Of a stretch of 64,000 nucleotides of DNA, positions 63,993 through 64,000 are shown piece after piece. A model generated the notes under the pieces. It was not told where the DNA came from. It saw only the letters and a list, made by a program, of their open reading frames with translations, and did no database searches. How positions within the stretch are numbered: the first letter of the stretch is position 1; each line of letters begins with the position of its first letter. The translations under genes and the position numbers were made by a program. Source of the DNA: Paenibacillus qinlingensis (GTDB lineage: Bacteria; Bacillota; Bacilli; Paenibacillales; NBRC-103111); assembly GCF_013204845.1 (NCBI RefSeq), contig NZ_JABMKY010000003.1:337907-401906 (forward strand), given 5' to 3'.

Positions 63993-64000
63993 TTAGGAGG
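63993..64000 (+). promoter_or_regulatory. Ribosome binding site of a gene beyond the window
   Basis: The window ends in TTAGGAGG, a full Shine-Dalgarno site; the start codon lies outside. Confidence 0.5.

Overview
The window looks like the chromosome of an endospore-forming, low-to-moderate GC Bacillota, most likely Paenibacillus or a close Paenibacillaceae relative. This rests on the complete spoIIIAA-AH operon, spoIVB, spo0A, a spore photoproduct lyase and a tiny YjcZ-type spore peptide, on the gene order mntR-yqhO-yqhQ-yqhR-aroQ-pepQ-efp ... yqhV-spoIIIA-accBC-yqhY-nusB-folD-xseAB-ispA-dxs-tlyA-argR-recN-spoIVB-spo0A (the Bacillus order with local insertions), and on strong Shine-Dalgarno sites with frequent GTG/TTG starts. 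No rRNA, tRNA, CRISPR array or prophage was seen.

Left part (1-21.5 kb, accessory). A repeat-rich gene-free stretch (1-930) carries a C-rich low-complexity block, a MITE-like element and a 117-bp tandem repeat. It is followed by a fixABCX operon (predicted electron-bifurcating ETF plus ETF:quinone oxidoreductase-like arm), a GH36 alpha-galactosidase, a DinB-family protein, an AraC regulator divergent from a sugar isomerase/oxidoreductase pair, two LtaS-like phosphoglycerol transferases about 5.7 kb apart, a YitT protein, a two-component system, a CPBP protease, an aldose epimerase and a DsbA-family protein.

Middle (21.5-31.3 kb). A second repeat-rich gap (heptamer array plus a second MITE-like element) precedes a solitary IS1595-type zinc-ribbon gene whose promoter holds two LexA/SOS-type boxes. 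Then come yidD, a Met T-box leader with metG, a lipoprotein, a zinc uptake ABC system (znuA-C-B) followed closely by ccdA, and splB.

Right part (31-64 kb, conserved core). This holds mntR and the yqh genes, efp, lysC (with an internal start for a beta subunit), a comA/comB sulfolactate pair, the spoIIIA operon behind a sigma-E-like promoter, fatty-acid synthesis (accBC), Asp23/AmaP genes, nusB, folate (folD), exonuclease VII, isoprenoid synthesis (ispA, dxs), tlyA, argR, recN, spoIVB, and spo0A with 0A boxes overlapping a sigma-H-like promoter. Some genes (fixB, galM-like, the end of metG, xseA) contain sharply GC-rich internal stretches.

The strongest candidates for something undescribed are the SOS-box-controlled solitary transposase-like gene, and the family of short inverted-repeat elements sitting beside C-rich microsatellites at two separate loci. 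All calls are by eye, with no searches run.
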